A stretch of 5,477 bases of DNA. Source: Bacteroidia bacterium. Lineage in GTDB: Bacteria; Bacteroidota; Bacteroidia; JABDFU01. The position numbers and the translations under genes were made by a program. Of the stretch, positions 1-5,477 are shown piece by piece (position 1 is the stretch's first letter; the number at the start of each line of letters is the position of its first letter). Under the pieces are notes generated by a model. It had not been told where the DNA came from, made no database searches, and worked only from the letters and a program-made list of their open reading frames with translations. The stretch is from positions 1-5,477 of the forward strand of contig JADLGT010000374.1 of NCBI GenBank assembly GCA_020849195.1, given 5' to 3'.

Positions 1-1371
1 AAAACTTACTAAGTTAAAATAAGGGCCGAGGTCAAAATATTTCCATGTTTTGTAGCCACTAACGATCAGTGTTGCTACATCAACCCATGTATGATAAATG
101 GGCAGGGTTTGAATTGTATCTACCATTTTATAAATAGCCGCTTCATTTTTGGTAAGTGTATCATGCCTTACACTTTTCCAATAGTCGTCCGATTTTTTTA
201 AAGCCGACTCATCAACAATTAAATCCTTTTCTCTCGAATAAAACCCATCGTTACGAGGCTTATTAATAACAAAGTTTTTGTACGAAGTTGTTTTACGACC
301 GTAAATGCCCATGCGGTTGTCTTTAACTGCAAAGTCAATTACCAATTTATCTTTGTGCAGCATCCACACAGTATCAATTCGCGCATAATCCTGTATTACC
401 GATAAGGTATTTATAAAATTTATATTGGCATCTTTCGCTATACCCATTTCAAGCCGCTTAATGGCGAAGGTGGTGTCGGATATCCACATGTTTCCATCAA
501 AGCAATATTCTTGTTTGTGCTTGGGTTTGAATTGAATTTGATAGCAATAATGTCCATCTACAAACATGCTATCGATTAGATAATATTTATAAAACAATGT
601 TCCGTTGTCCGACACGGGACTTGAAAAGCCTTTATCGAATAAAATAATACTGTTGTCATATACATTTACGTTCAGATACATGTCGCCCAGGAATTGTGAT
701 ATGCTGGAATTTTGAACTCCCGATATTTTACTTGCCTTTACTATTTCTTTTTGCATTTTCGGGTTGCGGAGGTAATAGTATTCGGAAAGGGTTTCGGTAA
801 TAAAAAGTGGTAAAAATGGTTTCTCGGTTTTGTTACTGCTGTCAATATTGTCGAAAATAAATTTGATGGGTTTTAGCATTTTTCTTTTTTTGAACTCATC
901 ACTGATATTGTTCAAGTCGAATTCTAGTTTATTGTACGACTCATACTGATAAGCTGCCAGCAGGTCGCGATTATTTTTGGGTTTGTGTTCAACAACTTTT
1001 CGTATAATACGTAGTGCCGGATTTTCGCCGGGTCTAACTTCAATAGCTTGCAACTCAATACTGTTTTCTTCCAATAGAATATTAATATTTTGCGAAACAT
1101 TTGGTTTTACTTTTATTGTCGCACGTTTGTAACCCACGTAGCTTGCCATAATCGAATCAGATGCGGAGGTAGTACTAATAGCGTAGTTACCATCGAAATC
1201 ACTGGTAGCTCCGTCAGAGGTGTTTTTAAAAACAATATTTACAAATGGCAGCGGCTCTTTGTTTTTGGCATTAAGTATTTTGCCTGTAACTTTTGTTTGT
1301 GCAAATGCTTCAAAGCCTAAAAATGAAATGGCAATTAAAAGAAACGCAATATGTTTTTTGCAGAGGTACAT
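1..1371 (-). CDS. Exported CarboxypepD_reg-like / DUF5686 family protein, C-terminus cut by the window edge
   Basis: The minus strand is open from an ATG at 1371 to base 1, giving 457 residues with no stop, so the 3' part lies outside the window. Residues 1-24 form a signal peptide: KK near the N-terminus, a hydrophobic core around residues 8-20, and an AFA-Q cleavage site. Residues about 28-110 are a carboxypeptidase-regulatory-like beta sandwich (TGKILNAKNKEPLPFVNIVF, then TSDFDGNYAI). From about residue 115 the sequence follows the DUF5686 pattern (ENPALRIIRKVVEHKPKNN, then LLAAYQYESYNKLEF, and later FLPLFITETLSEYYYLRNP). Family members are Bacteroidetes envelope proteins of roughly 800 residues with no established biochemical function; the missing half may be a membrane beta barrel, which is inference. 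There is no in-frame ATG between this start and the upstream TAA near 1447, so the start is well supported. The leader carries a nested inverted repeat reaching the start codon (separate entry). Confidence 0.9.
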   Translation of the reverse strand, partial: MYLCKKHIAFLLIAISFLGFEAFAQTKVTGKILNAKNKEPLPFVNIVFKNTSDGATSDFDGNYAISTTSASDSIMASYVGYKRATIKVKPNVSQNINILLEENSIELQAIEVRPGENPALRIIRKVVEHKPKNNRDLLAAYQYESYNKLEFDLNNISDEFKKRKMLKPIKFIFDNIDSSNKTEKPFLPLFITETLSEYYYLRNPKMQKEIVKASKISGVQNSSISQFLGDMYLNVNVYDNSIILFDKGFSSPVSDNGTLFYKYYLIDSMFVDGHYCYQIQFKPKHKQEYCFDGNMWISDTTFAIKRLEMGIAKDANINFINTLSVIQDYARIDTVWMLHKDKLVIDFAVKDNRMGIYGRKTTSYKNFVINKPRNDGFYSREKDLIVDESALKKSDDYWKSVRHDTLTKNEAAIYKMVDTIQTLPIYHTWVDVATLIVSGYKTWKYFDLGPYFNLVSF

Positions 1372-1426
1372 TTGTACTATTAAAATACATTTTTTTTTAA
1401 AATGTATATTTTCTTTCTGTACAAAT
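1370..1426 (-). promoter_or_regulatory. Nested inverted repeat in the leader, overlapping the DUF5686 start codon
   Basis: Two perfect inverted repeats are nested. The outer arms are ATTTGTAC at 1370-1377 and GTACAAAT at 1419-1426 (8 bp). The inner arms are ATACATTTT at 1385-1393 and AAAATGTAT at 1399-1407 (9 bp) around a 5-base T loop. In the minus-strand transcript the 3' outer arm contains the A and U of the AUG at 1371-1369, so folding would bury the start codon and ribosome site. The two stems are separated by unpaired segments of 7 and 11 bases. It could be a translational control hairpin, a repressor site, or an accident of very AT-rich DNA. It is not a convincing terminator for the gene upstream because the stems are almost all A/T. 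Confidence 0.4.
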
Positions 1427-1464
1427 TCGAAAAATAAAATGAAGTATTATTTTGCAGACACAAT

Positions 1465-2094
1465 TTATTCTACGGTTAGCCCCAGCTCTTTAAACTTATT
1501 GAAGTAAGCACGGAATCTTTCAACGGGGTCTTCTTGGTTCCAAATAGAACTTTGAATAGCCAAGCCGTAAAACCCAAGACTTTTTACTTTTTCAATTTGA
1601 TCAATATCTACTCCGCCGCGGGCAATAACATTGTAGGTAGTTTTTTGGAGCGCACCGGTTAAACTATGGTCGGTAAATCCGGCTTGATATTTTGATGTTG
1701 AGCTGTCGAATATAGGACTAAGAAAAATGTAAGAGTATTGTTTCTCTATTTCGAACAGGTCGCCCAGTTTGGTGTACGAGGTGGTAATTGCCAAACCGGG
1801 TTTCTTCCTTGATAATAAAAATAATGTTAGCCAGTTTTTTAGTTTTTTTCGTTTATGCGTTTTGGTAAGGTGAATGCCCTTGAGGTTGAATTTGGCGGCT
1901 AAATTGTGGTGCGAATGTATTACAATGCGGTTGTGGTATTGCTCAGGAATACGTTGTAAAAATCTTTTTAATTTGGGTGTTGAATACTTTGGTTTTCGTA
2001 GGTGAAAAGTTTGCAAACCCATTTCAAAAAGAGTGATTAATATATCGAGCTCTTTTTCAACACTTTTCGACGAGGAAATAAGAATCAGCTTCAC
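1465..2094 (-). CDS. Divergent thiamine phosphate synthase (ThiE/TenI)-like protein
   Basis: This 209-residue protein is the size of ThiE/TenI TIM barrels. The fold landmarks are in order: strand 1 KLILISS (2-8), FHLRKP (30-35, the QLREK position of ThiE), IHL (74-76, the GVHLGQ strand), a SPIFDSSTSK segment (126-135, the GPIFPTxTK phosphate loop with the Lys kept), and ARGGV (158-162, the GGI loop). ThiE couples hydroxymethylpyrimidine pyrophosphate to the thiazole phosphate. Here the NDR/NDD metal and pyrophosphate motif reads HSHH (60-63), the aspartate after GVHLGQ is replaced (KTH), and the GVSxH loop reads ITTSYT (103-108), which also lacks the TenI-type histidine. ThiE activity is therefore doubtful. 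Bacteroidetes often carry such a paralogue labelled thiamine phosphate synthase. The start is GTG: an in-frame TGA lies 10 codons upstream with no ATG between, and the next Met (25) would remove strand 1. It lies 82 bases after the GGGP synthase gene, and no TPP riboswitch is visible in that gap. Confidence 0.8.
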   Translation of the reverse strand: MKLILISSSKSVEKELDILITLFEMGLQTFHLRKPKYSTPKLKRFLQRIPEQYHNRIVIHSHHNLAAKFNLKGIHLTKTHKRKKLKNWLTLFLLSRKKPGLAITTSYTKLGDLFEIEKQYSYIFLSPIFDSSTSKYQAGFTDHSLTGALQKTTYNVIARGGVDIDQIEKVKSLGFYGLAIQSSIWNQEDPVERFRAYFNKFKELGLTVE

Positions 2095-2176
2095 GTAGGT
2101 AAAATTTTTAGGCTTTAATTGTCATGTAGAATACAACAGTGTAATTTATCAAAATAATCTTTCATGTACGACAAAA

Positions 2177-2926
2177 TTAACCCTGCAGAATAACTTCTTT
2201 ATGAACTGCATCAGCAATCGACAACAGCAGCTCCGGATTTTTTTCGAAAGCACTGCCCACTACAAGCATATCGGCACCGGCTTGTAGGGCCTTGCGGGCA
2301 TGTTCGGCCGATCGTATGCCACCGCCAACTAATAATGGAACATTGATAGTTTGTTTTACACGCTTTATCATTTTTTCGCTTACTGCCTTTTTCGCACCGC
2401 TTCCCGCATCGAGATAAATAAGCGAAAGACCAAGCATTTCACCGGCCATGGCAGTGCAGGCAGCAATTTCGCTTTTGTTGGCAGGCACCGGTGTTGTATT
2501 GCTTATGTAGGATGCTGTTGTTTGTCTTCCGCTATCAACTAATATATAACCTGTTGAAAGAATTTCGAGTTTGCTTTGCTTTAAGTATGGTGCAGCAGCA
2601 ACATGTTGCCCAATAAGCAAGTCCGCATTACGTCCTGATATGAGTGAGATAAATAAAATGCCATCGGCGATGTTGCAAATTTGCATTGCGGTACCCGGAA
2701 AAATAATTACAGGGATGGATGACTTTTTTTTAATCGAACGAACACATTGCTCTATGTTTCCTTTTACCATTAGGCTGCCCCCCACAAAAAAATAATCAAC
2801 ACCCGCTTCGTTAGCTAAATCAATAATATCAGAAGAGTCAAACTTGTCGGGATCGATTAAAACAGCGAGTTGCTTTTTCTTTTCATCTGTTTTTTTTAAA
2901 ATGTTTTGATAAATCGGTCTTTCCAT
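2177..2926 (-). CDS. Geranylgeranylglyceryl phosphate synthase family prenyltransferase
   Basis: This is a 249-residue (beta/alpha)8 enzyme of the GGGPS/PcrB family. It joins sn-glycerol-1-phosphate to a polyprenyl diphosphate, forming the first ether bond of archaeal-type lipids; the enzymes act at the membrane face. Visible signatures are LIDPDK (23-28, with acidic residues for Mg/diphosphate), FFVGGS (46-51), IFPGTA (75-80), ISLISGRNADLLIG (93-106), EILSTGYILVD (121-131), YLDAGSGA (171-178, G1P phosphate loop), VGGGIRS (200-206) and ADMLVVGS (218-225). The length fits the family. The pattern resembles the bacterial group II members of Bacteroidetes, for which GGGP synthase activity is known; prenyl chain length cannot be read safely here. 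A GTG nine codons upstream (2953) would give 258 residues, but I prefer the ATG because MERPIYQNI leads directly into the family's first helix. The gene starts 62 bases after the helicase stop with no clear promoter, so read-through from the helicase is possible. No glycerol-1-phosphate dehydrogenase or second prenyltransferase is in the window. Confidence 0.92.
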   Translation of the reverse strand: MERPIYQNILKKTDEKKKQLAVLIDPDKFDSSDIIDLANEAGVDYFFVGGSLMVKGNIEQCVRSIKKKSSIPVIIFPGTAMQICNIADGILFISLISGRNADLLIGQHVAAAPYLKQSKLEILSTGYILVDSGRQTTASYISNTTPVPANKSEIAACTAMAGEMLGLSLIYLDAGSGAKKAVSEKMIKRVKQTINVPLLVGGGIRSAEHARKALQAGADMLVVGSAFEKNPELLLSIADAVHKEVILQG

Positions 2927-2988
2927 CGTAGTGCTTTTGTTATGCAATATCACAATTATACGAAACTTTAAAAGCCGGATAAGTCATT

Positions 2989-4755
2989 TTATTTTTTATC
3001 TCTGTACGAGCGCGATGATTTTCGCCCTTCGCGAAAGTTGCCTCTGCCTCCCGAGTGTCCCCTTCCCCATTTTTTATCTCCTCCTCCTGCCGACCAGCCT
3101 CTGCCCTTGCCACGACCATGGCTATGCGCCCCCCCTCCATAATTGTTTCCCGAAGAATCGCGTTTAGCCCTTGCCGATAGCTCCATTCTAACAGGGCGAC
3201 CATTATGTTCTGCACCTTCCATAGCCATTCGGAGCTGTTCGTAAAGCGACTCATCCACCTCAATAAACGAATAGGTATGTCGTACATCGGCTGCAACAAC
3301 CGGTGTGGGCTGAATTTTACTGTAATTATTTATAAACTGTTTCAGCTTAGCATTATCCAAACCATCGAGCTGACCAAGATTAACAAACATACGTTTGGTG
3401 TTTACATTGCGCTCTTTTTTTACCTCTGGACTGATATTGAGGTCGTGTGCGTTTTTGTAATAATCTAAAAAGCGACTAAATTCATCCGTAATAAATCGTT
3501 TTATCAATTCTTCCTTAGTTAAATCTTTCAGCTCTTCCATAATTTTAGGAAGGTATTGTTCAATTCCTTTCTCGTTTACTTCGGTGTCGTGAATTTTTTT
3601 AACCAAATGAAACAATTGTTTTTCGCACACATCGAAGCCGGTAGGTATTTTGCTCTCGGTAAATTTTTTACCCAAAATACGCTCGAGTTGTCTTATTTTT
3701 CCGTACTCTTTCATGTTTAAAATTACAATAGAAGTTCCCGACTTTCCCGCACGGGCAGTGCGGCCACTGCGGTGGGTGTAACTTTCAATCTCGTCGGGAA
3801 GGTTATAATTTATTACATGTGAAATGTCATCTACATCAATACCTCGAGCTGCCACATCAGTAGCTACCAGCATTTGAATTGTTTTTGCACGAAAACGTTT
3901 CATTACAAAATCGCGCTGTGCTTGCGAAAGATCGCCATGTAGCGCATCGGCGCTGTAGCCATCGCGAATCAAAGAATCCGATATTTCCTGTGTTTCGGCA
4001 CGGGTACGGCAAAACACAATGCCATATACGCCGGGGTTAAAATCAAGTATGCGCTTTAACGCATTGTACCTGTCGCGGGCGTGTACTACATAAAATAAGT
4101 GGTTAATATTAGATGCGCCCTGATTGCGGTTACCTACAGTAATTTCATGCGGATTTTCCATGTAGTTGCGGGCAATGCGCGCCACTTCATTGGGCATAGT
4201 AGCCGAAAACAACCACACGTTTTTATCTTTTGGCGTATGCGAAAGTATCGTATTTAAATCTTCCTGAAAGCCCATGTTCAGCATCTCGTCGGCTTCGTCA
4301 AGTACAGCCCATCGAATTTGTTTTATATCAACCAAGCGCCTGTCAATCATATCAACCATACGACCGGGTGTGGCTACAACTATTTGCGAACCCTTCCGAA
4401 TTTCCCGAGCTTGTGCATCAATACTCGAACCGCCGTATATAGCAGTAACATGTGCATTTGAAATAAATTTTGTGTACGATTTTAAATCGGATGTAATTTG
4501 CAAGCACAATTCTCTAGTCGGACAAAGAATTAAAGCCTGAACGTTTCGTCTGTTAAAGTCAATCAGTTGAGTTAAAGGTAATCCGAAGGCAGCCGTTTTT
4601 CCTGTACCTGTTTGTGCAAGGGCCACAAGATCGCTTTGTTGTTTTAATAACACAGGTATTGCCTGCTCTTGTATGGGTGTTGGCGATTCAAATCCTAACT
4701 CGGCTATGGCTTTAATAACATTCCCGCTAATGCCCAACTCTTCAAATCTATTCAT
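2989..4755 (-). CDS. deaD: DEAD-box ATP-dependent RNA helicase with DbpA-type RNA-binding domain and RGG tail
   Basis: This 588-residue protein has all the DEAD-box motifs: the FEELGIS/PTPIQ Q-motif region (4-29), AQTGTGKT (47-54), PTREL (79-83), TPGR (129-132), DEAD (153-156), SAT (184-186), GIVFCR (245-250), ARGID (303-307) and HRSGRTARAG (328-337). Residues about 390-450 are a charged helical linker. Residues about 455-527 (KRMFVNLGQLDGLDNAKLKQ to VRMELSA) match the DbpA/CsdA RRM-like domain. The last 60 residues are a Gly/Arg/Ser-rich basic tail (GRGKGRGW, GRGHSGGRGNFREGR), expected to bind RNA nonspecifically. This architecture fits the DeaD/CsdA type, cytoplasmic helicases that remodel structured RNA in ribosome assembly, cold adaptation and mRNA decay. 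The symbol marks subfamily resemblance, not proven orthology. An upstream in-frame TTG at 4779 would add eight residues, but it lies inside the -7 promoter box, so the ATG at 4755 is preferred. The gene heads the minus-strand series. Confidence 0.95.
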   Translation of the reverse strand: MNRFEELGISGNVIKAIAELGFESPTPIQEQAIPVLLKQQSDLVALAQTGTGKTAAFGLPLTQLIDFNRRNVQALILCPTRELCLQITSDLKSYTKFISNAHVTAIYGGSSIDAQAREIRKGSQIVVATPGRMVDMIDRRLVDIKQIRWAVLDEADEMLNMGFQEDLNTILSHTPKDKNVWLFSATMPNEVARIARNYMENPHEITVGNRNQGASNINHLFYVVHARDRYNALKRILDFNPGVYGIVFCRTRAETQEISDSLIRDGYSADALHGDLSQAQRDFVMKRFRAKTIQMLVATDVAARGIDVDDISHVINYNLPDEIESYTHRSGRTARAGKSGTSIVILNMKEYGKIRQLERILGKKFTESKIPTGFDVCEKQLFHLVKKIHDTEVNEKGIEQYLPKIMEELKDLTKEELIKRFITDEFSRFLDYYKNAHDLNISPEVKKERNVNTKRMFVNLGQLDGLDNAKLKQFINNYSKIQPTPVVAADVRHTYSFIEVDESLYEQLRMAMEGAEHNGRPVRMELSARAKRDSSGNNYGGGAHSHGRGKGRGWSAGGGDKKWGRGHSGGRGNFREGRKSSRSYRDKK

Positions 4756-4776
4756 TGTCTTATTTTTAGTGAGGCG

Positions 4777-4784
4777 CAAAGGTA
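4777..4784 (-). promoter_or_regulatory. Bacteroidetes-type -7 promoter box (TACCTTTG) of the helicase gene
   Basis: TACCTTTG on the minus strand matches the TAnnTTTG consensus of the Bacteroidetes primary sigma factor exactly. It sits 21 bases before the helicase ATG, which would give a leader of roughly 10-17 bases (A-rich, ACTAAAAATAAGACA before the ATG). No TTTG or TTG occurs 17-23 bases upstream, so the -33 element is absent or degenerate. The placement directly before a confident gene makes the call credible despite that. Confidence 0.65.
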
Positions 4785-4811
4785 CAATAAATAAACCGGA
4801 CGTAGTTTTAA

Positions 4812-4875
4812 CCCGATAATGTAATCAGAATTGTAAAACCTCCCAAAAGGGCGATAAAATCTGCGGTTTATCGGG
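4812..4875. repeat. Overlapping CGATAA dyads in the divergent intergenic region (4756-5027)
   Basis: The 272-base region between the divergent helicase and symporter genes holds no ORF that I support. It contains a cluster of inverted half-sites. CGATAAA at 4852-4858 pairs perfectly with TTTATCG at 4867-4873 across an 8-base loop. The same right arm, extended to TTATCGGG at 4868-4875, also pairs perfectly with CCCGATAA at 4812-4819. The cluster lies about 28-90 bases upstream of the helicase -7 box and more than 100 bases upstream of the symporter start, so it is better placed as a protein-binding site on DNA than as an RNA leader. The binding factor is unknown. Chance remains possible for 7-8 bp arms. 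Confidence 0.3.
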
Positions 4876-4981
4876 ATTAGTACCTATACCTCGCACGAAA
4901 TCCAAACACTTTGTATTAGGCTACTGCGCTTTTAATATGAATCAGACTTGAATATTGTGTAAAACTCTGTTAATAGACTTC

Positions 4982-5010
4982 TTGTTTGCTGCCAATTTCC
5001 TGTACATTTT
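4982..5010 (+). promoter_or_regulatory. Candidate promoter of the symporter gene
   Basis: TACATTTT at 5003-5010 matches the TAnnTTTG -7 consensus at all but the last base. A TTG at 4982-4984 lies 18 bases upstream, within the 17-23 range known for Bacteroidetes promoters. The box ends 17 bases before the ATG at 5028, so the leader would be very short. The DNA is T-rich, which lowers the value of a near match. Confidence 0.35.
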
Positions 5011-5027
5011 TATTATTCTTTTGAGGT

Positions 5028-5477
5028 ATGTCATCCTCACTGATTTTAGCTTGTGTAATTGTTTATTCGGCATTGCTATTTTTTATTACATGGCTTACCT
5101 CGCGTAAAGCAAATAATGCCAGCTACTTTATTGGAAATAAAAGCTCCAAATGGTATGTTGTTGCCTACGGCATGATTGGAGCATCGCTTTCGGGTGTAAC
5201 ATTTATGTCGGTACCCGGATGGGTTGGCACAACACAGTTTTCATACTTGATGGTAGTGTTCGGTTATTTTGTCGGATATATTATTATCGCTACTGTTTTA
5301 ATGCCGGTGTATTACCGGCTTAACCTAACTTCAATTTACAGTTATCTGGAACAACGTTTCGGAATTTATTCATACAAAACAGGCGCATTCTTTTTTATTC
5401 TATCGCGCACACTTGGTGCATCTTTTCGCATGTTTTTAGTCGTAAACGTATTGCAATTATTTGTATTTGACAGGATG
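5028..5477 (+). CDS. Sodium:solute symporter (SSS/SLC5) family transporter, N-terminal 150 residues
   Basis: The reading frame opens at the ATG at 5028 and is still open at the window edge. An in-frame TGA two codons upstream fixes this as the first possible ATG; the GAGG just before it is only one base away and is probably not a working Shine-Dalgarno site. Residues 4-23 form a first membrane helix, followed by [20 protein letters not shown] (24-43), the typical SSS loop before the next helix. [20 protein letters not shown] (48-67) is the family's conserved second helix, an unwound sodium/substrate-binding segment in this fold. Further helices lie at about 72-98 and 117-148, and [18 protein letters not shown] (95-112) is the usual loop leading into the next helix. 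Such proteins import solutes (sugars, amino acids, carboxylates or sialic acids) with Na+ across the inner membrane. The substrate cannot be told from this fragment. It is divergent from the helicase gene. Confidence 0.92.
   Translation, partial: MSSSLILACVIVYSALLFFITWLTSRKANNASYFIGNKSSKWYVVAYGMIGASLSGVTFMSVPGWVGTTQFSYLMVVFGYFVGYIIIATVLMPVYYRLNLTSIYSYLEQRFGIYSYKTGAFFFILSRTLGASFRMFLVVNVLQLFVFDRM

Noticed and set aside
1367..1374. Plus-strand TACATTTG, a perfect TAnnTTTG match
   Set aside because: No -33 element at the right distance and no plus-strand gene downstream; it falls at the start codon of the minus-strand gene and inside the inverted repeat.
1378..1418. Intrinsic terminator between the ThiE-like and DUF5686 genes
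   Set aside because: The stem is almost all A/T with a single G/C pair, too weak for a typical intrinsic terminator, and it lies only a few bases before the next start codon.
1090..1507. Two overlapping plus-strand open frames of 76 and 95 codons
   Set aside because: They are antisense to the signal peptide and regulatory-domain part of the DUF5686 gene and have shadow-like Cys/Phe-rich composition.
2095..2176. Possible TPP riboswitch upstream of the ThiE-like gene
   Set aside because: The gap is only 82 bases and contains no THI-box-like conserved segments; nothing supports a riboswitch.
2927..2953. GTG at 2953 as the start of the GGGP synthase gene
   Set aside because: It would add nine residues (MILHNKSTT) outside the family's usual N-terminus, while an ATG at 2926 fits the expected start.
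2940..3299. Minus-strand 119-codon open frame overlapping the 3' end of the helicase gene
   Set aside because: It is a shifted frame of the Gly/Arg-rich helicase tail; the composition explains the lack of stops and the protein has no recognisable features.
4823..4965. Imperfect direct repeat: AATCAGA followed by TTGTAAAAC (4823-4839) and AATCAGA followed by TTGTGTAAAAC (4940-4965)
   Set aside because: The internal spacing differs by nine bases between copies and the units are AT-rich, so chance is the simplest explanation.

Overview
The window looks like chromosomal DNA from a member of the Bacteroidota (Bacteroidetes). The evidence is a CarboxypepD_reg-like/DUF5686 envelope protein, a bacterial group II-type geranylgeranylglyceryl phosphate (GGGP) synthase, a ThiE-like protein of the kind found in Bacteroidetes, a TAnnTTTG-type -7 promoter box, A/T-rich leaders without clear Shine-Dalgarno sites, and AT-rich intergenic DNA. 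I see no mobile elements, tRNA or rRNA genes, or CRISPR repeats.

Layout. Four genes lie head to tail on the minus strand, listed here in transcription order. They are a DEAD-box RNA helicase (4755 to 2989), a GGGP synthase-family prenyltransferase (2926 to 2177), a divergent thiamine-phosphate-synthase-like TIM barrel (2094 to 1465, GTG start), and an exported DUF5686 protein (1371 down to the left edge, C-terminus outside the window). The gaps are 62, 82 and 93 bases and hold no strong terminator, so partial or full co-transcription is possible but not proven. On the other side of a 272-base intergenic region, a sodium:solute symporter-family gene starts at 5028 on the plus strand and runs off the right edge.

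Control regions. The divergent intergenic region 4756-5027 holds a good -7 box for the helicase, a weaker promoter candidate for the symporter, and a cluster of CGATAA half-sites that form two overlapping dyads. The leader of the DUF5686 gene carries a nested inverted repeat whose 3' arm includes the first two bases of the start codon.

How the genes work together. No single pathway links them. The helicase is RNA housekeeping, typically cold-shock, ribosome or mRNA-decay related. The GGGP synthase homologue points to a glycerol-1-phosphate prenyl ether, an archaeal-type lipid headgroup reaction. The ThiE-like protein keeps the fold signatures but has lost the Mg/pyrophosphate ligands of ThiE, so its role is open. 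DUF5686 and the symporter act at the envelope. The parts most worth a second look are the GGGP synthase/ThiE-like pair and the start-codon hairpin. I found no clear new multi-gene system.
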